DNA of 64,000 bases. Source: Watersipora subatra. Taxonomy: Eukaryota > Bryozoa > Gymnolaemata > Cheilostomatida > Watersiporidae. Location of the stretch: positions 60,156,228 through 60,220,227 of the forward strand of contig NC_088716.1 in assembly GCF_963576615.1 (NCBI RefSeq), in the 5' to 3' direction. Below, piece by piece: positions 25,801 to 37,800 of the stretch. Within the stretch, counting starts at the first letter, position 1, and the number at the start of each line of letters is the position of its first letter. The position numbers and the translations under genes were made by a program. Under the pieces are notes generated by a model that ran no database searches, had not been told where the DNA came from, and was given only the letters and a program-made list of their open reading frames with translations.

Positions 25801-28800
25801 ATTCCAATTATATACTCAAAACTAAGATTGGTCTACTAGCTTTCAGGTTAATGAAGGCTTTTTACAGCATTTTAATATTGGTCTCAAAAACAACGCAATC
25901 GGCGCAACAAGCTCAGCCCATAAATATGTGACGTTCGCCAGCTTTTTAGGAACAGAATGTGGGAATGTTTATTCCGATTAAGAATGATAGAAATGGGTGT
26001 CTTTAAACCCGTTATTATCTAAATTCAGTTTTCAAATTGATCTCAGTCTTTTCTGAAAGGTAAATAAGCTATTTAACGTATGTTTAGCATATTCAGAAAC
26101 GAGCTTAAAAAGACGCGATAACACGCAAGCTTTTGAGAAATTCGCACATTTTTTAACTCAATTTTTTGGCAGTCAGCCTATTAAACATCCTGTAACAAGC
26201 TACGAGCAGTTTTAAATAGAATGTCTACCTTTCATAAAAACTGGGAAATTGTTTTACATGCTGAATTTAGATAATAGTGGGGTTTTAGACACCCATTTTT
26301 ATCATTCTAAACTGTACTAAATATCCCCAACTTCCGTTCCTAAAAAGCTATGCTACGTCACATATTAATGGGTAGGGCCTGTTCTGCCAATCGTGTTGTT
26401 TTCGAGACAAATATTGAAACGCTTCAAAGAAGCCTTCGTGGGTTTGAATAGTAGCGGAATAAATTTTATTGTAAATACAAAATCGGAATCAGCGTGTTTG
26501 GTTTAGCTATAAAAGACGATACAAGTTTTACGTGGCAGTTAAGGTTTAAATTTATAATTTAATAAAGAAATTATGAAATTGAAATATACTACCTTTTAAA
26601 TAGTTAGCTAACAACTTTTAAAAACTACCTACTCAATCAGTGAGAAAACAATTATTTTATTAGACTACTAAAATCTCACCAGTACAATTTGGTTCATTTC
26701 CAGCGAGAGACAGAGTTCCGTCTGACAGACAAACTGTACACATAGGATCAGTTGTTGTGTATCCATCCAAACACTCATAGGTGTACGTTTGCTCCCATTT
26801 TAGCTCCATTGGTGTAACAGCAACTGTGCCCGTTCCATTCTTTGGAGTCTCACATATGACCTCTATGACAAACCAAATGATCATATGCTTGATAATGTAC
26901 ATTTTTGATAAAATGTCAGTTTCTTGTTAGAAGTACACCTTTTGCTTCATTCAACCAGTCAGATAAGGAATGAATTGAGCTCAATTTTCAATTTTTCGCC
27001 TGTTGTAGGTTTGTTATTCCATTTTGCCTTGAACAGAAATCAGTATAGTTCATTTTATGCTAAACTCACCAGTACAATTTGGTTCATTTCCAGCAAGGGA
27101 CAGGGTTCCGTCTGACAGACAAACTGTACACATAGGATCAGTTGTTGTGTATCCATCCAAACACTCATAGGTGTACGATTGCTCCCATTTTAGCTCCATT
27201 GGTGTAACAGCAACTGTGCCTGTTCCATTCTTTGGAGTCTCACACATGACCTCTATGACAAACCAAACGATCATTTGCTTGATAATGTACATTTTTGATA
27301 AAATGTCAGTTTCTTGTCAGAAGTACACCTTTTGCTTCATTCAACCAGTCAGATAAGGAATGAATCGAGCTCAATTTTCAATTTTTCGCCTGTTGTAGGT
27401 TTGTTATTCCATTTTGCCTTGAACAGAAATCAGTATAGTTCATTTTATGCTAAACTCACCAGTACAATTTGGTTCATATCCAGCGAGGGACAGAGTTCCG
27501 TCTGACAGACAAACTGTACACAAGGCATCATCAGTTATGTACCCATTTTTACATCTGTATGTGTATGACTGTTCAAATGTCAGACTCACTGATGGAACTG
27601 CTATTGTTCCTGTGCCGTTTTCAGGTGTTCCACACATAACCTCTATAATAGAACAAGGAATCAAGAGAGCGGCATTATACCATGTGTTTACTATTTTCAG
27701 ATACTAAGAACATCTAAGTTAACACTTAAACCAAAACTGCCGTGTACAACTTCTATTGTTTTTTTTCTAGGGAAATGAAACACGCTGATTCCAATTATAT
27801 ACTCAAAACTAAGATTGGTCTACTAGCTTTCAGGTTAATGAAGGCTTTTTACAGCATTTTAATATTGGTTTCAAAAACAACGCAATCGGCGCAACAAGCT
27901 CAGCCCATAAATATGTGACGTTCGCCAGCTTTTTAGGAACAGAATGTGGGAATGTTTATTCCGATTAAGAATGATAGAAATGGGTGTCTTTAAACCCGTT
28001 ATTATCTAAATTCAGTTTTCAAATTGATCTCAGTCTTTTCTGAAAGGTAAATAAGCTATTTAACGTATGTTTAGCATATTCAGAAACGAGCTTAAAAAGA
28101 CGCGATAACACGCAAGCTTTTGAGAAATTCGCACATTTTTTAACTCAATTTTTTGGCAGTCAGCCTATTAAACATCCTGTAACAAGCTACGAGCAGTTTT
28201 AAATAGAATGTCTACCTTTCATAAAAACTGGGAAATTGTTTTACATGCTGAATTTAGATAATAGTGGGGTTTTAGACACCCATTTTTATCATTCTAAACT
28301 GTACTAAATATCCCCAACTTCCGTTCCTAAAAAGCTATGCTACGTCACATATTAATGGGTAGGGCCTGTTCTGCCAATCGTGTTGTTTTCGAGACAAATA
28401 TTGAAACGCTTCAAAGAAGCCTTCGTGGGTTTGAATAGTAGCGGAATAAATTTTATTGTAAATACAAAATCGGAATCAGCGTGTTTGGTTTAGCTATAAA
28501 AGACGATACAAGTTTTACGTGGCAGTTAAGGTTTAAATTTATAATTTAATAAAGAAATTATGAAATTGAAATAAACTACCTTTTAAATAGTTAGCTAACA
28601 ACTTTTAAAAACTACCTACTCAATCAGTGAGAAAACAATTATTTTATTAGACTACTAGAATCTCACCAGTACAATTTGGTTCATTTCCAGCGAGAGACAG
28701 AGTTCCGTCTGACAGACAAACTGTACACATAGGATCAGTTGTTGTGTATCCATCCAAACACTCATAGGTGTACGATTGCTCCCATTTTAGCTCCATTGGT

Positions 28801-31800
28801 GTAACAGCAACTGTGCCTGTTCCATTCTTTGGAGTCTCACACGTGACCTCTATGACAAACCAAACGATCATTTGCTTGATAATGTACATTTTTGATAAAA
28901 TGTCAGTTTCTTGTTAGAAGTACACCTTTTGCTTCATTCAACCAGTCAGATAAGGAATGAATCGAGCTCAATTTTCAATTTTTCGCCTGTTGTAGGTTTG
29001 TTATTCCATTTTGCCTTGAACAGAAATCAGTATAGTTCATTTTATGCTAAACTCACCAGTACAATTTGGTTCATATCCAGCGAGGGACAGAGTTCCGTCT
29101 GACAGACAAACTGTACACAAGGCATCATCAGTTATGTACCCATTTTTACATCTGTATGTGTATGACTGTTCAAATGTCAGACTCACTGATGGAACTGCTA
29201 TTGTTCCTGTGCCGTTTTCAGGTGTTCCACACATAACCTCTATAATAGAACAAGGAATCAAGAGAGCGGCATTATACCATGTGTTTACTATTTTCAGATA
29301 CTAAGAACATCTAAGTTAACACTTAAACCAAAACTGCCGTGTACAACTTCTATTGTTTTTTTTCTAGGGAAATGAAACACGCTGATTCCAATTATATACT
29401 CAAAACTAAGATTGGTCTACTAGCTTTCAGGTTAATGAAGGCTTTTTACAGCATTTTAATATTGGTCTCAAAAACAACGCAATCGGCGCAACAAGCTCAG
29501 CCCATAAATATGTGACGTTCGCCAGCTTTTTAGGAACAGAATGTGGGAATGTTTATTCCGATTAAGAATGATAGAAATGGGTGTCTTTAAACCCGTTATT
29601 ATCTAAATTCAGTTTTCAAATTAATCTCAGTCTTTTCTGAAAGGTAAATAAGCTATTTAACGTATGTTTAGCATATTCAGAAACGAGCTTAAAAAGACGC
29701 GATAACACGCAAGCTTTTGAGAAATTCGCACATTTTTTAACTCAATTTTTTGGCAGTCAGCCTATTAAACATCCTGTAACAAGCTACGAGCAGTTTTAAA
29801 TAGAATGTCTACCTTTCATAAAAACTGGGAAATTGTTTTACATGCTGAATTTAGATAATAGTGGGGTTTTAGACACCCATTTTTATCATTCTAAACTGTA
29901 CTAAATATCCCCAACTTCCGTTCCTAAAAAGCTATGCTACGTCACATATTAATGGGTAGGGCCTGTTCTGCCAATCGTGTTGTTTTCGAGACAAATATTG
30001 AAACGCTTCAAAGAAGCCTTCGTGGGTTTGAATAGTAGCGGAATAAATTTTATTGTAAATACAAAATCGGAATCAGCGTGTTTGGTTTAGCTATAAAAGA
30101 CGATACAAGTTTTACGTGGCAGTTAAGGTTTAAATTTATAATTTAATAAAGAAATTATGAAATTGAAATAAACTACCTTTTAAATAGTTAGCTAACAACT
30201 TTTAAAAACTACCTACTCAATCAGTGAGAAAACAATTATTTTATTAGACTACTAAAATCTCACCAGTACAATTTGGTTCATTTCCAGCGAGAGACAGAGT
30301 TCCGTCTGACAGACAAACTGTACACATAGGATCAGTTGTTGTGTATCCATCCAAACACTCATAGGTGTACGATTGCTCCCATTTTAGCTCCATTGGTGTA
30401 ACAGCAACTGTGCCCGTTCCATTCTTTGGAGTCTCACACATGACCTCTATGACAAACCAAATGATCATATGCTTGATAATGTACATTTTTGATAAAATGT
30501 CAGTTTCTTGTTAGAAGTACACCTTTTGCTTCATTCAACCAGTCAGATAAGGAATGAATTGAGCTCAATTTTCAATTTTTCGCCTGTTGTAGGTTTGTTA
30601 TTCCATTTTGCCTTGAACAGAAATCAGTATAGTTCATTTTATGCTAAACTCACCAGTACAATTTGGTTCATTTCCAGCAAGGGACAGGGTTCCGTCTGAC
30701 AGACAAACTGTACACATAGGATCAGTTGTTGTGTATCCATCCAAACACTCATAGGTGTACGATTGCTCCCATTTTAGCTCCATTGGTGTAACAGCAACTG
30801 TGCCTGTTCCATTCTTTGGAGTCTCACACATGACCTCTATGACAAACCAAACGATCATTTGCTTGATAATGTACATTTTTGATAAAATGTCAGTTTCTTG
30901 TTAGAAGTACACCTTTTGCTTCATTCAACCAGTCAGATAAGGAATGAATTGAGCTCAATTTTCAATTTTTCGCCTGTTGTAGGTATGTTATTCCATTTTG
31001 CCTTGAACAGAAATCAGTATAGTTCATTTTATGCTAAACTCACCAGTACAATTTGGTTCATTTCCAGCAAGGGACAGGGTTCCGTCTGACAGACAAACTG
31101 TACACATAGGATCAGTTGTTGTGTATCCATCCAAACACTCATAGGTGTACGATTGCTCCCATTTTAGCTCCATTGGTGTAACAGCAACTGTGCCTGTTCC
31201 ATTCTTTGGAGTCTCACATGTGACCTCTATGACAAACCAAACGATCATTTGCTTGATAATGTACATTTTTGATAAAATGTCAGTTTCTTGTTAGAAGTAC
31301 ACCTTTTGCTTCATTCAACCAGTCAGATAAGGAATGAATTGAGCTCAATTTTCAATTTTTCGCCTTTTGTAGGTTTGTTATTCCATTTTGCCTTGAACAG
31401 AAATCAGTATAGTTCATTTTATGCTAAACTCACCAGTACAATTTGGTTCATATCCAGCGAGGGACAGAGTTCCGTCTGACAGACAAACTGTACACAAGGC
31501 ATCATCAGTTATGTACCCATTTTTACATCTGTATGTGTATGACTGTTCAAATGTCAGACTCACTGATGGAACTGCTATTGTTCCTGTGCCGTTTTCAGGT
31601 GTTCCACACATAACCTCTATAATAGAACAAGGAATCAAGAGAGCGGCATTATACCATGTGTTTACTATTTTCAGATACTAAGAACATCTAAGTTAACACT
31701 TAAACCAAAACTGCCGTGTACAACTTCTATTGTTTTTTTTTCTAGGGAAATGAAACACGCTGATTCCAATTATATACTCAAAACTAAGATTGGTCTACTA

Positions 31801-34800
31801 GCTTTCAGGTTAATGAAGGCTTTTTACAGCATTTTAATATTGGTCTCAAAAACAACGCAATCGGCGCAACAAGCTCAGCCCATAAATATGTGACGTTCGC
31901 CAGCTTTTTAGGAACAGAATGTGGGAATGTTTATTCCGATTAAGAATGATAGAAATGGGTGTCTTTAAACCCGTTATTATCTAAATTCAGTTTTCAAATT
32001 AATCTCAGTCTTTTCTGAAAGGTAAATAAGCTATTTAACGTATGTTTAGCATATTCAGAAACGAGCTTAAAAAGACGCGATAACACGCAAGCTTTTGAGA
32101 AATTCGCACATTTTTTAACTCAATTTTTTGGCAGTCAGCTTATTAAACATCCTGTAACAAGCTACGAGCAGTTTTAAATAGAATGTCTACCTTTCATAAA
32201 AATTGGGAAATCGTTTTACATGCTGAATTTAGATAATAGTGAGCTTCAAGACACCCATTTTTATCATTCTAAATTGTACTAAATATCCCCAACTTCCATT
32301 CTTAAAAAGCTAGGTTACATCACATATTTATGGGTTGGACCTGTTCTGCCAATCGTGTTGTTTTCGAGACAGATATTGAAACGCTTTCAAAAGGCCTTCA
32401 TGGGTTTGACAAGTAGCGGACCAAATTTTATTGTAAATACAAAATCGGAATCAACGTGTTTGGTTCAGCTCGAAAAATTGATACAAGTCTCATGTCGAAG
32501 TTTTGGTTTAATTTTATAATTTATTAGGGAAATTATGAAATTGAAATAAACTACCTTTTAAATAGTTAGCTAACAACTTTTAAAAACTACCTACTCAATC
32601 AGTGAGAAAACGATTATTTTATTAGACTACTAAAATCTCACCAGTACAAGTTGGTTCATTTCCAGCGAGAGACAGAGTTCTGTCTGACAGACAAACTGTA
32701 CACAAGGGATCAGTTGTTGTGTATCCATCCAAACACTCATAGGTGTACGATTGCTCCCATTTCAGATCCATTGGTGTAACTACATCAGTTCCTGTTCCAT
32801 CTGCTGGTTGTCCACACGTCACCTCTGTAATGTGGTGTTCATATTATAGTTCTTCCATATAAAACCTGAGCAATATGAATGACTAAGAACTATGTTATAC
32901 AGTATTTATTTATTTGGATGTATTAAGATAATACTAAAATCTACTCTCCTTCGGTGAAATACCTTCATAGTTTTTTTCTAATTTACTTGAATGAAAACTT
33001 ATTGTTTGAGCTGGTATTTTTTTTTATTGCTATTGCCGTTTTCTGAGATTCTTTAAGTTTAAACGAAAATCAACAAACTATTTGCTTCTCTGGCTTCTAC
33101 GACAAAAAAGTGTAATTTTTATTTTAATTTAAAACAAAAGCTTTTGCTATAAAGACAATATAAATGAGTAGTTTCTACTGAGCCATGATCGATGCCTAAA
33201 TTTATCCCTGTCAAGTATTAATAACATTAGAAGAAGTTAAACTGTAAAAGTCCTTTTAAATCACCGTCTCATTAAATACTTAGAAAATATTTTAACTCAT
33301 CAACTCAACCAGAAAATTACTGTGTTAGATAACTTATTATTTCTTCTTAATTTGTAGATGTCGCCTGACACAAGCCATCACAGAGTTGGAAAAACATAGT
33401 ATCACCTTAAAGTTGATTAACTTATGCCAGGAGAGTGCAACCAAAAACTATCCTTTTAAGAAATGTATTTGTAGAGCTAGATTTGTGATTGTATTATTCT
33501 GATAAATATCATAGTGCTTTTTCTCAAGCTCTTAGGCTAACTTAAACAACTGATGGCTACCAGTGCATGTTGGTGGAGATATGGAGTAAGTTCCATCGGC
33601 AAGACACTGCGTGCAGACCTCATCTTCTGTTGTGTAACCATCTAAACATTCGTATGTGTAAGTGTCTGGGTATGAAAGGGTTGTACCAGGAGGTATATCT
33701 TTTATGCCAGGTATGGTAGGTATTGGTCCACAGCTGACAACTATAAGAATAACACAACATGTAATAATTATCACACTACATACATCAAGACAGCTTCTCA
33801 AATTGAAATTACTCTAAACTTCACGCAAGCAGCTAAATCTCACAGCCCTCAAAATATTATTTGTCACATGTTGGCCAGCTGCAGACCCTGGAATGTTTTA
33901 AAAAGAATCGAGAAAACGAGCTTATGTCCTTATGACAAGAAAGTGATGCTAGCCATGCCATTGTGGAGTACATTTTCATGAAGCATGCAATAAAAATGTT
34001 TGATTTTCAAACAGGACGCATGGTTGGTCATACAAAAATACAAGAGTCATTTGTAGCATACTGCATTCGATTGTGTGACATTTTGGATAGGCTTATGATT
34101 GCACTCTTAAAAAATTCGAGTTCAGATTACTCATAATTTATAAAGCACATATCAGTGTATTAATTGTTGTTGCCTGTTTGGGTTCTATGTTATCCTTGAG
34201 CTTCTATCTTGGTTGCTGTAACTTAACAGATTTTACCTGCCTTTTTCGAACTGAACATGTTTTGCTTCTTCTTTTAGTAGCTCTGCACACCTTTGCCTCC
34301 TTGTGATTTAATGCGAGTTTTTTCTGACAGATTTATGCATAACTTAATGCAGTAAAATATATTTACAATAAACACAAAACCTTTAACTTTTAGCGGCTCT
34401 AGCGAAACAAAACTGGTTGCGGTAAAACGCCATCTGAAATTTCGCAAACATATTTTATTTTCCGAGTCTTTTTGAGGCAGTTTAGTACTTGTCAAAATAG
34501 CTGAGTTTGTACCATAAAGCAGCCTATCACATGAGGCAAGATTTTTAGCACCACTGCGTTAGGTGTTCTAAAAAAACAACATCGTGTATTTCTGCTCTGC
34601 AGTGCTACATTACCTCTAATTAATAATAACTTGTAGAAACATATATCAACTTAACAACAATTTACTATGATCATAATTTTGTAGAGCCATTCCTCTTTGA
34701 CTATGGCAATGCTATAAGCTTTGTTTAAAATATTCCAACAAATTTTTCCTCATAGAAAAATATTCCCTTCAATGCTCAATATTTATTTGTTCCTCATGTT

Positions 34801-37800
34801 CCCTGTGGTAATCTTTATAAGCATATTTCCAGGTAATATATTGAGTATTTGAAGTTTTAACAGACAAAAACAAAGATTGAAACCTAGATATCCGGTAATG
34901 AGCATCGGCACTAAAATAGCTTGAAAAAATGTTGTTATTACATTTATTTTCCTAATAGTAGCCTAACTAGGAATGAATTCAGCCTAACTTTGGCATACTT
35001 TAACAAAAGCTAATCATCTTTGCAATCACTCCAAAAAGAAACACTGAATGGGCGAGATTTATGCAACCCAGACAGGTGACAGTGTTTAATAAGCTGACAC
35101 ATGTATGCACTATGTATCTTAATCTTAACAAGCAAATCTCAATAGGCCAGTCAAAAGCCTCTTCAGAGTGTTACATAATAGTGTTACGGAATCAGCTACT
35201 CTAGTATTAAACTCTACTTTAATACTTAATACTTCTGATGGCGCTTGCATTTTGATCTGACCAATCATGCATTTTGCATTTGTTCACCCTACTTTGTGAA
35301 CCTACTCCAGGAAAACAAGACTTGTGTCACAGCTTTGACGAATCATCACGATACGAGAGGCCATTAGGTCAATTTTTCCACAGGGTTTGCAAAGCATTCT
35401 AAAGTCTGCAGCTAGCCAATCATGTCTCCGCTGTAATTATCCAGGTCATTATTTAGCCCTGGATGCTCATTATCTTCTACCAGAATTTTGTTGCATAACT
35501 TTGCATAATTGTGCATTTGAGAACTGGTAAGTGTTGTAGTTATACAGATAAGAAGTTTTTTTACCGTTACCAGTAGCAGGGCAAGAATAAGTGACAATTG
35601 AAAATTTTTTTGAGCTATTCAAATGGTTTATGTCATAGTTTTTATGAGTAAAGGGTCACCTTGCAAGAGCTATTGACTCCAAAATTAAGTTAGGTTTAGC
35701 GTTGTTGTAGCATGTTTGTAGTAACTACCCTATGACACTTATATTTCGCTAGTATTTAGTTTTGTGAGTAGCACACAGAGTAAAATCTCGCTGCAACTTA
35801 ATTTCGCGGCTCTGATGAGTGCGAAAATATAGTGATGTGAAAATAAATGCAGTGGAAAAACAGATTACATTCCTCAGATTTAGTCCGCTAATAAAAAAAA
35901 TTCAGTTTGGAACTAGTTCGTATTTGTAAACCACAGGTTGAAATGTGTGGGTGAGATCGACAATTCAATTTGATCACTTGCCGCCATTTGTTTCTTAGAC
36001 TATCAATGATGTCTAGGTCCCTCCCGCCGTGATTTTCACACTCGAATCACACGAAGAAGAAAATAGATAGGTAACAACCAATTTCACAACTAAACCTGTA
36101 TAACCCTTACGCTGCCATAAACGCATTTATGCGTTTTCTAGGGGCCACTGCCATATATAAACGCATTTTTGGACTTTCTCAGCGTGGTAACCTGATGTTA
36201 TTATTCGTTGACCACATAACCCACGGTCTTTAAGAGTGTTATGAAATTGACTGTGTTGTCTGAAGATTTCTCTATAAAATTAGCCTAAAACAACGAAGCA
36301 ATTTTAAACTTTTGTTTGAGAATTTCTCATCGAAAAATGAACATTTTTCTGTGAGTTCAATAACTACCCCGCGCGAGTCATAAAACAGGTAATTAGTTGT
36401 TGATGACATAATAGCCAATTTAGATTATACAGATAATTAAAGTAGAACTTGAAAAAATACTGTATACATTTCATGAAGCAATATCGGCAATTTCGGTAAA
36501 ATGGCTGGCACTAGGCCGGTAGCTAATTTGTACATGGTTGGCAGTGGAAGAGATAATGTGGTTAGACCTGATGAGGGTTGATATTGTTTTTGGTTATTCT
36601 GCAATTTTATGACTTCACCTACCAGACTTTCATCCTCATCAGTTACAAATTCGGTGACTAAACTGATATAATCTTAATTTGCTTTGCCATGCTGCTCAGT
36701 TGGTGTAGTAGCTATAATGAGTTTTCCAGGAATTTCTCATTGAGCCCAACCACAGACAAAAATTGCCTGCATTTCTAATATGACGATTTTATTGTGGATA
36801 TCAATGAACAAAGCTATTTAACTTCGCGTTTGTTTTCGCTCGTTCGTTATGATAGTTTAGTTTCACTCATTAAATTTTCGCGAGAGGATGACACCGCGAA
36901 AACGCGAAAGTTAGATTACGCGAATACATAAGTGTCCTAGGATATTACATGGATTTTACATCCATATCAGAAGTCATTAGTTCAAAGAAGTTTAGATTAA
37001 GACAGAAGTCAATGAGCTGAGTTTAGTGAGAGTATACAAGTTTCAGAAGCAAAGTTATTAGCAAAGCATTCAACAACTCTTTAAAAGAAAACAGTGAAGC
37101 AGTTACATTGTACAATCTACATGTAGTTCTGACATGAGAATGAGGAACAAGTTTACATGTAGTTCTGACATGACAATGAAGAACAAGTCTACATGTAATT
37201 CTGACATGACAATGAAGAACAAGTCTACATGTAGTTCTGACATGACAATAAAAAACGAGTCTACATGTAGTTCTGACATGACAATGAAAAGCAAGTCTAC
37301 ATGTAGTTCTGATATGACAGAGAAGAACAAGTCTAAATGTAGTTCTGACATAACAATGAAGAGCAAGTCTACATGGAGTTCTGACATGACAATGAAGAAC
37401 AAGTCTAAATGTAGTTCTGACATAACAATGAAGAGCAAGTCTACATGGAGTTCTGACATGACAATGAAGAACAAGTCTACATGGAGTTCTGACATGACAA
37501 TGAAGAACAAGTCTACATGTAGTTCTGACATGACAAAGGAAGACCAAAATTAAAACCAATCATTGAATAGAATAAAGTTAAAAGTTATCAGCAATGTATT
37601 CATCAGATGACAAGTTCATTTGTATGTATTAGATCAATAGCAGTAAAGTACAAATTTGAACATCCACAGAATATCCTAAACTTACCATTACAAACGATAG
37701 GATCAGGTGGAGTAAATGTACCATCTGCAGTACAAGTGACGATCATGTTTTGTCCAGGAACAGCAGGTGAGTAGCCAGGTAGGCAAGAGTACACATAGGT

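Larger units (their letters stand above)
14795..31616. repeat. Hierarchical tandem array of 29 sushi exons
   Basis: Exon plus intron repeats at 390 bp. In transcript order the units are B29-A28-A27-A'26, B25-A'24, B23-A22-A'21, B20-A19-A18-A'17, B16-A15-A14-A'13, B12-A11-A10-A9-A'8, B7-A6-A5-A'4 and B3-A2-A1. B-to-B distances on the plus strand from the left are 2377, 2767, 2377, 2377, 1987, 1597 and 2377 bp, that is 1207 plus 1 to 4 times 390. Introns are as similar as exons, which implies very recent duplication or conversion. Confidence 0.95.
33741..37685 (-). other. Large intron between CCP2 and CCP3
   Basis: 3.9 kb, donor GTAAGT at the CCP2 end. It contains a TA-flanked MITE with a nested piggyBac-like MITE and a 36-bp minisatellite (listed separately). 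33741-35727 shows no other recognisable feature. Confidence 0.6.

Noticed and set aside
14775..30876. Type A exons read as 80-codon single-exon proteins starting MYIIKQMIVWFVIE
   Set aside because: The start looks like a signal peptide, but the residues come from the intron; each exon has good splice sites and matching phase 1, so read-through is coincidental.
14795..31616. CRISPR-like reading of the regular array
   Set aside because: The repeats are exons with introns in a eukaryotic gene; unit size and lack of unique spacers exclude CRISPR.
15039..31681. Repeated plus-strand frames of 63 and 86 codons (MLEVHLLL..., MLNSPVQF...)
   Set aside because: They run antisense across exon-intron borders of the sushi array and are copied with it; no domain and no splice logic.
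37023..37559. Long frames of 140-178 codons with 12-residue repeats on both strands
   Set aside because: The 36-bp minisatellite keeps all frames open; no signal of selection.
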